Origin: Gnetum montanum
Lineage: Eukaryota > Streptophyta > Gnetopsida > Gnetales > Gnetaceae
Length of the DNA: 64,000 nucleotides
NCBI GenBank assembly: GCA_015680685.1
Contig: MNCI01021399.1
Span: 1,514,228 to 1,578,227, forward strand
Reading direction: 5' to 3'
The notes under the pieces were generated by a model, which was not told the DNA's origin, did no database searches, and saw only the letters and a list, made by a program, of their open reading frames with translations. A program made the translations under genes and the position numbers. The first letter of the stretch is position 1. Each line of letters starts with the position of its first letter. Shown here piece after piece: positions 12,415 through 23,026 of the stretch.

Positions 12415-14400
12415 TTAATCCCACTTGTTATTAGAATGGAGGATGTCCCCCATAACTAATCGATTAAGTATGACAAGGATTAATAAATGGAAGATGAGGA
12501 TCCTTGCATGTTGGAAGTATTGGAACTTGGTCATACTTACCCCATCAGGGTTTACACATTTGATTATAGTGACCATAGTGGGGCAATTTGTACGATGTAG
12601 TTCCCAAATAACAAGTTGACCCACTATGATTTTTGGGACTATTAGGTGGTATGCAAGGATTGGGATGATGCCTTCCATGGTTGTGTTCATTGGGCCATAT
12701 TGTTATTGGAGTGTGAGTTGGTGGCCCTGATGAAGTTACATGAGGCGTTGGGTTCGAAGATAAGGGTTCACCACAGTGTGGGACTTGTGCTGAGTTGGAG
12801 GATGCAGTGGCCTGAGAATTGTGTTGTCCCTTATTACGGTCATGTTTAAAGAAGGGACACTTTGGATGTCAAGGAGGCCTCTCACTGCTATTGGTAGTAA
12901 TAGCACAAGTGACGTTCGTGGGTTGTTGATGTGGTGCAGGCACCTTAGGAATAGTTGGTGGCAATGTATAAGGAGGGAAAGGATGAGAATGTTGAAAGTT
13001 AGGAGGATTATAGAGTGCACAAGGTGGTGGTTGTGTTGAAGGCATGGGTTGATAGTATTGAGGAGAATGGTATTGTGGTGAGATAAAGTGCGTTGGCCCA
13101 GTTAAAGAAATAGGATGTTGAACAAGATAATCATTTGGATTTGGATGATATGAAGGGTGTCTCCAGTCTAGTGGTGGTCTCCCCCACAACTGGGATTTTT
13201 GCCACTATGATCGAACACAGTACCTCTGTACGAACTTTGGATGTAACATATTTCCCCAATGCTTATGTAAATGTAACAATATTGGGCATTGGCCCTTGGG
13301 GTGATCGTACAGGCATATGTTGCATTCACACGTATGATTGGCAGTTGAGCTCTTATTTTCCTTATCCCTTCTTTCCAATTGTCTACTACTTTGTCCTTCT
13401 TCTTGGGTTGTCAAAACTCTATCTCCAATAATATTGATATATTGTCTATGTCCATTCCAACATCTTATTGATCTTTGCCTTGACTTCTTCTAATGTTTTT
13501 TGTGTTGGCAAAGATGATGTTTCCACCTTGAGATTGGTTGATTTCTCCTTTTTATGATCATGGACCTTTGTTAAGTTGAGATTTTGGTCCCGTTGACGTT
13601 TTTCAACACTTTCCCATCTAGCCAATTCTCCTTCTTCTTTTGCTACCTCCTTAATAAGCTCTTAGACTTGATGGGTTCATAGTTCATATAGTTGACCTTG
13701 GGCATACATTCCTAAGGTTTCTCTTGTTGCATGATGAAGCCCATCAATAATATGATTCATTAGCCTTTCCTTGGAAAACCCATGGCCTGGAAATTTGTTT
13801 AATAGTGCATAATATCTTTCTAAGGCCATGTCCAAGGGTTCATGTTTTGCTTGTTTCCATCCTTGGATTTGTTTCCTCAAGGCTGACACTCTTGCGTAGG
13901 TTTGATATTTTTCTAAAGACTTCTACCATTGTTGACCAACATCATACTAAATTTGGTTTTAATGATTTATACCATACTTTTTCTTGGTCAATGAGTGTCA
14001 TAGGAAAGAGCTTAAGTTTTTTTCACCCATTATCATAGAAGGCTTGTAAATGTTGATGTGAATCTAAGTCATAGCGATCTAAAAATTTAGGAAAGTTGTT
14101 TAAATCAAGCCTGGGTAGACGTCTCTCTTTACGATGCCTATGGGAGATTCGAACGGCCTCTTGTATTTGCATTAAGCTTGTAGTGGCTAGTAGGGGTTCA
14201 TCGTCATCGGGTAAGTTATGCTTTCGTGTGTTGGGATGACGTTGCTTTTGTTCATGTTTATAAGAAACCCCCACTTCAAGTTCTATACTCCAATCTTCAT
14301 CGTCATATAGTTCGTTGGTTCTCCAATGAACTTCCTCACTAAGTGTGGCATTATTGTAATCTTGTAGGAGAGCAATGGTTGTGAAGTTGTGTGTGAATTT
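12415..14400 (-). pseudogene. Element B Gag-like protein, broken
   Basis: The minus strand carries successive open pieces. The first (about 14370-14023) includes LPRLDLNNFPKFLDRYDLD and HQHLQAFYDNG. The next (13889-13677) has FPGHGFSKERLMNHIIDGLH and TLGMYAQGQL. The segment at 13414-13205 has a zinc-knuckle-like CNICLYDHPKGQCP. The last is a Pro/Tyr/His-rich tail (13189-12869). The same order and blocks occur in E's gag (GHGYAKRDQLRHIVDGL, CYYDHPKGCCP). Gag forms the particle that packages the RNA. Frameshifts and stops separate the pieces. The start is uncertain; I extend to about 14400 because the frame is open there. Confidence 0.78.
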
Positions 14401-14497
14401 ATATGTGACTTTTAATAATTATTATTTCTAAAAGATATATCGTGAAGTCCTTATATAGTGATCTTGTATGATATAACTAATCTAGATAACTAGCACC

Positions 14498-14516
14498 ATC
14501 CCCAGCAATGGTGCTA
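14498..14516 (-). other. Element B primer binding site (degenerate, tRNA-Asp type)
   Basis: In minus sense the base after the LTR end is followed by TAGCACCATTGCTGGGG. Compared with TGGCGCCGTTGCTGGGG in E it differs only by CG>CA/TG-type changes, consistent with deamination. From established knowledge, the E form complements the 3' end of plant tRNA-Asp. Confidence 0.72.
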
Positions 14517-14517
14517 A

Positions 14518-15336
14518 TGATGAGTGGCGAGATACCCCTACACTCAACCATATGAATACGAGCGTTACACGCATGATCCGGTCGAACTCCGTAGAAAGAC
14601 TAGTTGTGGCATCTAGATAGTTAGCCTTAGGTCACAGTTCACTATCTTCCCACCTGGACTAGTATTAGCTTTGTCACATATGGTTTAGTTCAGAGTGAGG
14701 TGTATGATGGGTTTCTAACCTAATGCTACTCCTGAAGGCAATGGAAAGTAATATTAACTAATCTAGGAGAGAGAGGGTAAGAGAATCTAAACTAGCCTAA
14801 GTGCGATGAGCATCCGTTACTTGATTATCCGTACACATCTTGGACTTTATGCACGACTACCATTGGGATTACCAAGCGTAGATCCTAGGTACGCTACTAG
14901 GTTACCAAGTAGTCACACTTAAATGCTTGTAATCAAGTTGTACTCATTCCACGTTTTAACATGAGTTTAAGGGTGAGAAGAGATTAACTAGGAAAGCATT
15001 AAATAACAATTAAATAATTAATTAAACTAGGTGAATGCTGCAATGATGAAGTAATCTCAATCTTTATTGTTGGTCATGTGTGTGTCCAAGTACGTCACAC
15101 TTGAATAAAGGATGACGTACAATTACAATCACCACACTGTGGGCATAAATTGGAAAATAATTCTAACTCTAAGAAGGGAAAACTGCAAGAGTTTAGCTAA
15201 GGGACTAAAAACTAGATGCCTAAACTCATCTGTCTACCTCTTATTTATAGATGAGGAGATAGGCCACGATATCGCATATGCGATATCACAACTGGCATGC
15301 AATATCGTGTACACGATATTGCGGTCACCCTAATCA
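14518..15336 (-). repeat. Element B 5' LTR
   Basis: On the plus strand it runs from TGATGAGTGGCGAG to GGTCACCCTAATCA (819 bp). It has the best-preserved dyads in the window: a perfect 20-bp palindrome at 15268-15287 and a perfect 24-bp palindrome at 15299-15322. In minus sense both lie just upstream of TATAAATAA (15241-15250). It is directly followed by the primer site and gag, so it is the 5' LTR. Its outer end coincides with the outer edge of the inverted duplication. Confidence 0.87.
15268..15322 (-). promoter_or_regulatory. Twin palindromes upstream of the B LTR TATA box
   Basis: The proximal dyad 15268-15287 (GATATCGCATATGCGATATC) and the distal dyad 15299-15322 (core CGTGTACACG) are centred 33 bp apart. 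The TATA box is about 17 bp away. The cores differ between copies but stay symmetric. Confidence 0.7.
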
Positions 15337-15337
15337 G

Positions 15338-15688
15338 ATCCCAAATCAGATCCTTATCCATGTCACCGCCAAGATCAGCTGTGCCTAGAATAGGCAGTGG
15401 CTCTGCTGCGACATTCAAGGTGGTTGTGCTGGGATCCCAACTGCTGGAACAGTGTTGCGGGATAGTAGCGTGTTGACAACTGAAGGGTGAAAGGTGGTGC
15501 ATGGTACGGGCTGGCCCAGCCTGGTGTGGTGTGATCCTGTGCGGTCCATCACAGGGCCGGCATCGACCGTGGTTGTTGGCTGTGAACAGGATACAACAAG
15601 GACTTTTTTACTTGTCTTTCTTTTGCTTTGTTTCATTTGATTTTCACTCCTATGCACCTCATGTTGGTAGTTTCTTGTATACAATTGC
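15338..15688 (+). other. GC-rich flank shared by both arms, possible host-gene exon remnant
   Basis: This is much richer in GC than the surrounding DNA. On the plus strand one frame is largely open, with ILIHVT, CAGIPTAGTVLRDSSV and TGPASTVVVGCEQD-like stretches. The matching right-arm copy (63109-62760, minus) is preceded by a pyrimidine-rich tract ending TTTCAG. Together these suggest part of a spliced gene. I do not recognise the protein, and both copies carry stops or indels. It runs into the A gag without a visible LTR or primer site. Confidence 0.4.
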
Positions 15689-16110
15689 ATGCATAATATT
15701 ACTATGTTTCAAACTCCCACTCCCTTCCAAATGTCTCAACCTATAAACAATTATTTTTATAGTTCAATCTCTTCTTCATTTTTACCATCAAGTATTGGTT
15801 CGAGTGATGATCAATCAAAAGCTTTAATACAATCCATCATAAACCCAAATGAAATATCTAATCCTAATGGATCTACTAATCAAACAAAAAACCAAATTAA
15901 CCAAATACTAACTTCTCTTCAAAAGCTTTCAAATGAAGTAGTTGAACTAAAAAATAATAATAACAAAGCTCCTATACAACCTCGAAAACCAAACACATCA
16001 ATCAATGGTGATTATTATCACCTTCATAACACTAGGCAACATTTTGAGAAAACTTGTCCTCAATTTTTAATACTATATGGTGATTATGCCCAAAATTAAC
16101 AAAACGGAAA
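15689..16110 (+). pseudogene. Element A Gag C-terminal part (zinc knuckle), left copy
   Basis: An open frame of 136 codons from about 15689 to 16099, rich in Asn/Ser/Gln, ends with a zinc-knuckle-like YYHLHNTRQHFEKTCPQF (the first Cys appears to be replaced by Tyr). This matches nucleocapsid regions of plant gypsy elements. The capsid half of Gag is missing. T1 interrupts the element at 16115; A's protease region resumes at 33229 in the same orientation. A second copy lies in the right arm. Confidence 0.7.
15724..15731. other. Empty hAT target site (unoccupied counterpart of 59684-59691/62715-62722)
   Basis: The left arm has a single CTTCCAAA (reverse complement of TTTGGAAG) where the right arm has two copies bracketing a 3.0 kb element. 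It therefore shows the pre-insertion sequence. Confidence 0.92.
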
Positions 16111-16115
16111 AGCCC
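16111..16115. repeat. T1 target site duplication, left copy (AGCCC)
   Basis: AGCCC directly precedes the T1 LTR boundary at 16116 and recurs at 33224-33228 directly after the other LTR. Five base pairs is the usual Ty3/gypsy integrase stagger. Confidence 0.92.
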
Positions 16116-17393
16116 TGTAACGACCGAAAATGTCAGTTGCTGGAAACACCAAGAGGATTTCCATGTACACAGTTTCAACCCAGGATCTGTGCGAGGGCCA
16201 TGTTGAAGAAAACGAATCCAAGGTGCCCTGAACGGTCTTGTCGATCAGACAGGGACTTACTTAATTAGTAAATTTGTTAACGATCGTGTAACGAAATGAT
16301 GATTTGATATGAGGATGTAATACCAACTAACGAGAATATGAGATCTACTCCAAGATCGAATCTTCAAGGTAATGAAAATAATGTAAACTATGCAAAATGA
16401 CTGTAAAAATCAATGTAAACAGGATGCAATGAATCAAATTTAGAAAATGCATGATCCCGAGTTCCAGGATCTATCTTATGGATAAATATGATGAATACAA
16501 TGGGATTTGCAAGAGGACTTTGGTTTGGAAGAAGTATCCACCACTAAAAGGAAGCTATTTAGAGATTAAAAATGTCAAAGGCCAATCTACCTTGTTCACT
16601 AGCCAATTTGGATGCAAGGGAGTCAAGCTGGAAGCAAAATGTTCACTAACTTACAATCTCTAGCCAAAAAAGCTTCTCTCAATCACCGTCGATGCTCTTG
16701 CCAACTTTTCCTGAAATTTTTTGATCTCTTTTTTGTTGCCAACTCTTTTTTGTTTCTTTGCCAACCAATTAACCAACCAACGCTTTTTCTTTTGCCAACC
16801 CTTTGAGCATTGTCCATCAGGGCATTTATAGGATTAGGGTTAGGAGAAGAACACGGTTTAGATGATGCGTGTCTTGGGCCTGTAGAATGTCGTTGACCTG
16901 GTGTGCTACAGCTGAAGCTTATGATGGTACACTGTGCCACACTTTGAAGCATAGCATAACGTAACCATCCTATAGCTACACTACAATACACTAGAAAGCG
17001 TATCGTGGTGTAATAACTGCTACTATTTGAATTTTGTTATTCTTGTTGTTGCAGCTACTTTAACTGTGCTACTTGCATTACGCTGCGCTATGCTGCGTAA
17101 CATAATGCGGTGTAATACACAAAAAGTTAAGATTTTGAAGCATGGTTAACTTGCAAAATTTAAGTGTTGTCACCATGTATCCCTTGTTCTGTTCTATTCT
17201 CCTGAAGTCTGCTACACTGAGCTATGTAGCATAGCGTAGTAGGCCCTGAGCTAAAAAAACAACCTACTGAGATGTGCAGCTGTTTTCGGTGATTCCATCA
17301 CTCGGATGTCTTAATGCTACACTTGTGGAAATTCTTGCCTAAGCTTCGAGACTTTGTTGAATTATCGAGGTCTCGAAATTTCATGGTGTTTCA
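16116..17393 (-). repeat. T1 3' LTR
   Basis: Plus-strand boundaries are TGTAACGACC and GGTGTTTCA. A TATA box (TATAAAT in minus sense, 16830-16824) is followed by about 700 bp of R/U5. The U3 half contains repeated GTAGC/GCTACGCTGCG words (about 16990-17110, 17200-17250), a milder form of the array in the C LTR. Confidence 0.93.
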
Positions 17394-18579
17394 ATGGTCC
17401 CTCTTTGTTGATGTTTGGAGGGCTTGCTCGAGAGACATCGACAAAGAATGCAAAACATAATAGAGGTAAAGACACCAACATTATTCATCGGCTACTGCTC
17501 GGATGTTGCTCTGTCAAACTTGAAAGTGTGAAGGTTAGGAGCATAAGGGACAGAAGAGGGATTTTACAAATGTCAGGGAGAGAGGTTTGGGGAAGACTTA
17601 AGTGTGAGCAAGATACCTTGCAAACATGTTATTAGATAAATTCTCATTGGTGTTTTTGCGAGAGGTTATGCTGCTGCACTGTATATGTGGGACTTGCCTA
17701 GGCAAGTTGTGTTACGCCCGTATGGCCTGGACAAGTTGTGTTTCATCCATTTTGCCTAGATTTTTTAACTTTTTTTCTTACCTACAAATGCATTACATGA
17801 GGTGAGTTGCATTACGCTAGTTCATTGACATGATGGTTATCATGTGCAAAAGGCTCCCTGTACATTTACATCTTGTACAAATGGGAGGGGCAAGTAAGGG
17901 TAGTTGCAAGGACAATAGAGGAAAAAATAAGGTAAGGTATTTGGAGGGGAAAGGCAGGGTCTACTCTCCCAAGTAGTCAGGCTAGTCTGAGTAGCCACCT
18001 TGGAACACTGTGATGCCTCACCCTCCTAGTGAATGCATTTTTGAACAATGTTGTTATAGCAAGTAACCTGCAAAACACAACAAAGAAGAAAGAACAAAAG
18101 GAACTGTCCTAAACGATGGGGAGGCTGTTGAAACAAATATTGTCCGAAGTAGAAATGGGAGTGTGCCATAAAATGGGGACTGCAGCAAAAAAAGAAAAGG
18201 GTCCCTCTATTAATACCGCAGCTCAGGAATTCACCATTGACTGCCAGGTTTGTCTTATCCATCCAACTAGGCAAAGAGCTAGTCAGATGAATTTGGGAAG
18301 CTAGAGCCTGATGGCGGTAGTGGCTGGAGGCTACCAAGGCTATGGGTAACCATAGTTTCCTTGGGGTTCCAACTGGCGATGCTAACCTCAGGAGCTGCAA
18401 TTGCTGAGTGACCATTGTGGTGACATCTCTAAGGGGTTAGTACTATGCCCTTCGGCATATTTTAGGAATCGGTAGAATCCCGGGAGGTAGCGGCATTGCA
18501 TCTGTTCCAATGGCCTACCCATTCTATCTGATGAGGATGTCATGCAAAAATGGTTGGACCTGCTTGTTTCATGGATGGT
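17394..18579 (-). other. T1 3' region between integrase and 3' LTR
   Basis: The last bases before the LTR (minus sense AAAGAGGGACCAT) are a plausible polypurine tract. A frame at 18415-18026 stays open in both T1 and T2, with shared blocks LASQIHLTSSLPSWMDK and VNGEFL. Its hydrophobic C-terminus is encoded by a pyrimidine tract ending TTTTGCAG, so I read that part as a sense-strand splice acceptor rather than a membrane anchor. The role is unknown. Confidence 0.5.
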
Positions 18580-18965
18580 CTATTGGCAGATCCTAGTTTT
18601 AGGTCCTGGTAGACCATCATTGCTGGTTTTAAGTCCCAAAGGACCATGGTCCCGGTTTAAAGTCTGGGTAGACCGAAGTGTGCTAGTTTTACATCGTATC
18701 GAACGATGGAAGAGCTAGTTTATGGTCCTAGCAAACCGTGCTATGGATGTTAGTTTTGTATCATGACCCAGGGACAAATCTATGCCAGTTTAACATCTTA
18801 GTAGATGGATGCTTACCTTGCCAGTTTTATGTTGTGGTGAATGGTTAAAAGCCTTGCCAGTTTAGCATCATGGCGGATGCATGCAAAGAAATGCCAGTTT
18901 TACGTCGTAGTGGATGTTTGTTACAACACTGCCAGTTTTACGTCATAGCGAATGATTGTTACCTT
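18580..18965. repeat. Minisatellite MS3, left copy (about 36-42 bp unit)
   Basis: About nine to ten diverged units share TGCCAGTTTTACGTCGTAGNGGATG. The array lies directly downstream of the integrase stop. Tandem arrays in the 3' untranslated region are known in Tat-type plant retrotransposons. The same array is at 56450-56830 in T2. Confidence 0.85.
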
Positions 18966-18998
18966 GCATTCTAGCCAAGCTAATGTCTAAATGTGGTA

Positions 18999-21900
18999 CT
19001 ACTTTAGGTACATATGATTCACTGGGTTTGCAAGCTCATTACTGTTGATGTCTGCTAGCCTGAATGCTCCATTGTCATATGCATTGATGACCAGAAAGGG
19101 GCCTTCCCAGCTTGCAGAGAATTTTCTCACTGGTTCACGAATGGATTTGAGGACCAAGTCTCCTTTCTTGATCAGTCACTGATGCAAGTTGCGATGATGC
19201 TTCTGTCTTTGCCTATCCTAATATTTTTTGATGCTGTTAAGTGCCTGGATGCATTTCTCCTCCACTAGAGTCTAGATCCACGATCTTGGACTCATTGTGT
19301 TGAGTCTTATTTATAACCATGGAGAGGACCATCTACAGTGAGGGAACCTATAGTTTAAGGGGCAACACTGCTTCAGATCCGTAGACTAGGCTATATGGTG
19401 TCCTACCCGTAGCTATTTTGCATGTTGTACGATAGGCCCATAGCACGTAGAGGATTTTCTCATGCCATCATTTCTTGTTGCTACTAAGCATCCTTTTCAG
19501 TAAGTTGATAACCACCTTGTTTATTACTTTCACTTGACCATTTTCTTGTGGGTAATATGGTGAGGAAAAAGATTGCTTAATACCAAGGTTATTGCATAAA
19601 GATTTGGTTTCAGTGCTACTAAATTGTGGCCGATTGTCAGTTACAATAGTTATGGGAAGGCCAAACCTTGTTACTATATTATCAAAGATAAAATGGCAAA
19701 CCTATTAAGATGTATTCTTTCATAAGGGAATAGCTTCAACCCATTTTTTGAAGTACTCAGTGGCGATGATAATGAAACTATGTCCTATGGAAGACTTAGG
19801 CGTGATGGGACCTATGATGTCTAGCCCCCATCGTTGGAATGGCCAAGTGATCTGTGTGGTATGCAACTCAGTTGGTGACACATGTATTAGATTTGCATAA
19901 TGCTGACAGGTGTAACATGTCTTGAGTCTGGTAAGGCAATCTCATTCCATGTACAACCAGTAATACCCTAAGCATCTGATTTTAGTGATCATGGCTCACG
20001 GGGCTATGTGTCCTCCACATAGTCCCTCATGGACTTCGCTAACTATCCTTTGCACTTGGTCATTATTAACGTAGGTTAATAATACCTCATCAAAGGAGTG
20101 TCTACATAGAGTGCTATCTCTGATGATGACGTATTTCCTAGCACACTTGCGGATTGTATCCTTTTGTGCAGATGTCAACTCGTGCAACGGTTCACCACGT
20201 AGAAGGTAGGTTTTAATGTTGTCGTACCATTTTGGCGTTCCTTCCGCACTTTTAGAAGAGGTTTGCATTGCTTGGATGATAAGATCTATTCATTCCACCA
20301 TTAAAGTGAGTAAGGTGGCAAACAAATGTGGTGGCACAATTAAAGCTAGTGTAGCTAGTGCATCAGCTATGGTGTTCTCACTACGTGGCATGTGTCGAAT
20401 GTTAGTCGTTGTAAATTGTTTCAAAAGATCTTTAGCCATATCGCAATAGGTTGTAGATGCATGAATATTTAGGCATAGACTTCTATGATTTGATTAACAA
20501 TAAGCATTGAATCACCTCGGATTGCTAGGTGTTGAACGTTTAGTTCTCTGGTTTCTAAAAGTTCCCTAAGAAGCCCCTCGTGTTCTGCCACATTGTTCAT
20601 ACATGGAAATACCAAGTGGTAGGCCAATGGGCGAACATCCTTAGGGGAAAGTGTGATGACGGTGATGACACTACCACCTCTGGTAGTCGAAGCTCCATCA
20701 AAGTGTAACGTCACTTCGAGGCCTGTTGACATAGGGCTTAAACTATGTACATGTTCGTCTAGAAATTCAGGCTTTATCATCGCCTGATCATTAACAGGTG
20801 ATGCTACAAGTTGGTTGGCTATCACTTGGCCTTTCGTAGAAGATTGGCCAATGTAGTGTAAGTCAAATTCTATTGTGATGGATTTCCATTGGGCTATCTT
20901 ACTGCTCTCATATAAATTATTTGTGATTGCCTGTAGAATGTTGTTCTTGCAAATTATGTTAACCTGGCTACGAAAAAGATAGTGTCTACATTTCTTGAGC
21001 ACGAAAACCAATGCTAAGCAGTTACACTCTACTTCATTGTACCTCGTTTCATATGCAAATAGAGCGTGACTTAGATAATAGATGGGGATTTCTGACCTGT
21101 TGTCCCTATTTTGACACAACAATGTAGCTATGGACATATCTGAACTTGCCAGGTAGATGTAGAAGGAATGATCCCTTTGTGGTGGGAAAACTGTTGGCAA
21201 ATGTAACAATTCTTTCATTAAGTCATCAAAAGCACACCGATAGTCCTCGGTCCATTCGAAGTTAACCCCCTTCTTGAGCAGATGTTGCATGGGGTGTAAC
21301 TTGTCTGTCAACTTCGAGATGAACCTTCTGATAAACTGTAACCTACCTTGCAACCCATACAATTCTTTCAGGTTTGTAGGCGGTGCCAGGTTAACGATGG
21401 CCTTAACCTTATCAAGGTCAACTCGTATGCCAGCCTCTGACACTACAAACTCCAACATGCATCTGATTTTGACTTTGAATACACATTTTCTTGGGTTGAG
21501 TCATAGGTCATGCCTAAGACATAATTTAAGGATTAACTCTAAATCCTCTGGGTGATCTACTTACTTTCTAGATTTAACAACTATGTCATCTATGTAGTCG
21601 TTCAACCTCTCTAAGAGATAATTGCTAAAGATGTACGTCATGACACATTGATAAGTTGCTCCAGTGTTTTTTATCTCGAAAGGCATCATGGTATAGCAGA
21701 AAGTTCCCCAGGGAGTCATGAAATTTGTAGTCAATTGATGTTCTAGGTTGATACGGATTTGATTGTATCCTGAACACACATCCATAAAGGATAGTAAAGT
21801 GTGTCCAGCTGTTGTATCGATAAGTTGGTCAATACTCGGTAATGAGAAATTGTCTTTGACTGTTTCCTTGTTCAGATCGTAGAAGTCCATACAGATGCGT

Positions 21901-22466
21901 ATTTCTCCCATTTTCTTAGGAATGTCAATGATGTTTGACACCCAATCTAAGTAATAAACTGCATGGATGAAACCAGCTTGATATAGCTTAGTGATTTCAT
22001 CATGCACTCTCAATGCGATTTCGGGCTTAATCTTTCATGCTCTCTGTTTAATTACTTTGATACACAAGTCTAACACAATGTTGTGCTGTATTAGTCGCGG
22101 GTCTAAACTTGGCATGTCTTTGTACGACCATGCAAACATCACAACATCATCTTGGAGAAATCAAGATATGTTGTCTTGCATTTGTTGGTCAAGGAGAGAA
22201 TTGACCTTTAGAGTTTTGTTTTCTCCTTTGTGCATAACCACAAAGATCTCAGTGAGGGGATCCTCGGTCACATCACCAGCCTCTAGGTCTAAGGTTTGAG
22301 CCAGATGTTCTGGCCAGTCTAGGGATACTTTCGAGGCTACTATGGTTACATCATAGGAGGAGGAGTCGGTTCCTATCATTGCAAGATTAGGTTGTCTAAA
22401 GGTTTCCCCATATGGGCCTGTTAGGGCTAGGGGTGTAAGCAAAGCTTCATCCATTTGCAAATCGAC
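18999..22466 (-). pseudogene. T1 Pol: RT, RNase H, second RNase H, integrase
   Basis: Minus-strand Pol of a chromosomal retrotransposon. RT (22013-21561) contains the catalytic YIDD in LNDYIDDIVVKS. The Ty3-type RNase H/connection follows (21458-20870; YYLSHALFAYETRYNEVE). A second RNase H (about 20730-20470) shows a catalytic D in LHFDGASTTRGG, E in NNVAEHEGLL and D in RGDSMLIVNQ. Integrase has its zinc-binding region (20268-19900) and a DDE core (first D in WGLDIIGP, second D kept as VTDN, then ENGQVK). A C-terminal GPY/F-like module ends at the stop 19001-18999. Stops and frameshifts interrupt it, so no complete enzyme is encoded. A splice-acceptor-like GGTTTTGTAG lies just before 22466. 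Confidence 0.9.
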
Positions 22467-22549
22467 CTACAAAACCGCCAAGAAAGGAAGTAGTTAAGTT
22501 GTTTTTGTTAGCATGGTGAAATGATACAAGGCTTTAGAGGTACGTGTTA

Positions 22550-22835
22550 AAAGGCTACCAGTTTGAGGTCTTAGCTTACCATTACAATATACAAAGTTTG
22601 TATGAAAAGAGCAAGAAAGGTTTCCTAGGTGCTAGCTTAAAGTCCTCGCAGACTATGGCTAAAAGTATAATGTGGTGTAACTAGTGTGGCAAAATAGCTA
22701 ATTTAGGATCTTCGTAGACCATAGTTAATGCAACTAGATTATGAGACAATAAGTTGTGCATTAGTTTAGGGTGTTTTTGGACCATAATTAATGCAATATC
22801 TATGAGATTAATGGTGCGATCTTTACGCTTCATGT
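22550..22835. repeat. Minisatellite MS2, left copy
   Basis: Diverged units of roughly 65-75 bp carry TAGTTTAGGNTCTTCGTAGACCATAGTTAATGC-like words. The array lies between the RT leader and the antisense gene's TATA-like box (22912-22918), where it could act as upstream promoter repeats. Its right-arm counterpart is 52595-52880. Confidence 0.7.
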
Positions 22836-22911
22836 CAAACTAACATTACTGCACTTCGAGAAGTTTCTACGCTGATCGGGCATGAAAACAACAAATTTTT
22901 TACCATCATGC

Positions 22912-22918
22912 TTATAAG
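22912..22918 (+). promoter_or_regulatory. TATA-like box of the antisense gene in T1
   Basis: TATAAGT lies about 115 bp before the antisense ATG (23027-23029), and the same bases are conserved in T2 near 52490-52500. This is the only TATA-like box I could place close to the first exon. It is inferred from position and conservation only. Confidence 0.4.
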
Positions 22919-23026
22919 TAGATGGCTTTTACTTGAAGTAAACTGCAAGCGTAGCAAAGTTGAGTTAGGCTAAAGCAAAAGGAAAGCATAAATTAACAAT
23001 TTTGTAAAGGTCATTCAGGCATAACA

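Larger units (their letters stand above)
11348..15336 (-). mobile_element. Element B: LTR-gag-LTR retrotransposon without pol
   Basis: Two LTRs of the same family and orientation (14518-15336 and 11348-12159) bracket a 2.36 kb interior with a primer site and a gag-like frame but no protease, RT, RNase H or integrase. This fits a non-autonomous gag-only element that would need enzymes from a relative such as D or F. The 5 bases outside the LTRs (GATCC at 15337-15341; ACCCT at 11343-11347) do not match, so a deleted autonomous element or two rearranged LTRs remain possible. Confidence 0.6.

Noticed and set aside
12646-13431. Several plus-strand frames over B
   Set aside because: They mirror the minus-strand gag, which has the conserved blocks and zinc knuckle shared with E.
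15415-15690. Open frame matching one at 62756-63193 in the other arm
   Set aside because: Opposite-strand reading of the GC-rich flank. The other strand has better coding character and a splice-site context.
18026-18415. Frame with a hydrophobic C-terminus between integrase and 3' LTR, considered as an env-like membrane protein
   Set aside because: The hydrophobic residues come from a pyrimidine tract ending TTTTGCAG, best read as a splice acceptor. There is no signal peptide or further domain.
18580-18965. Regularly spaced repeats considered as a CRISPR array
   Set aside because: Units are contiguous and diverged, with no unique spacers, in a plant retrotransposon context.
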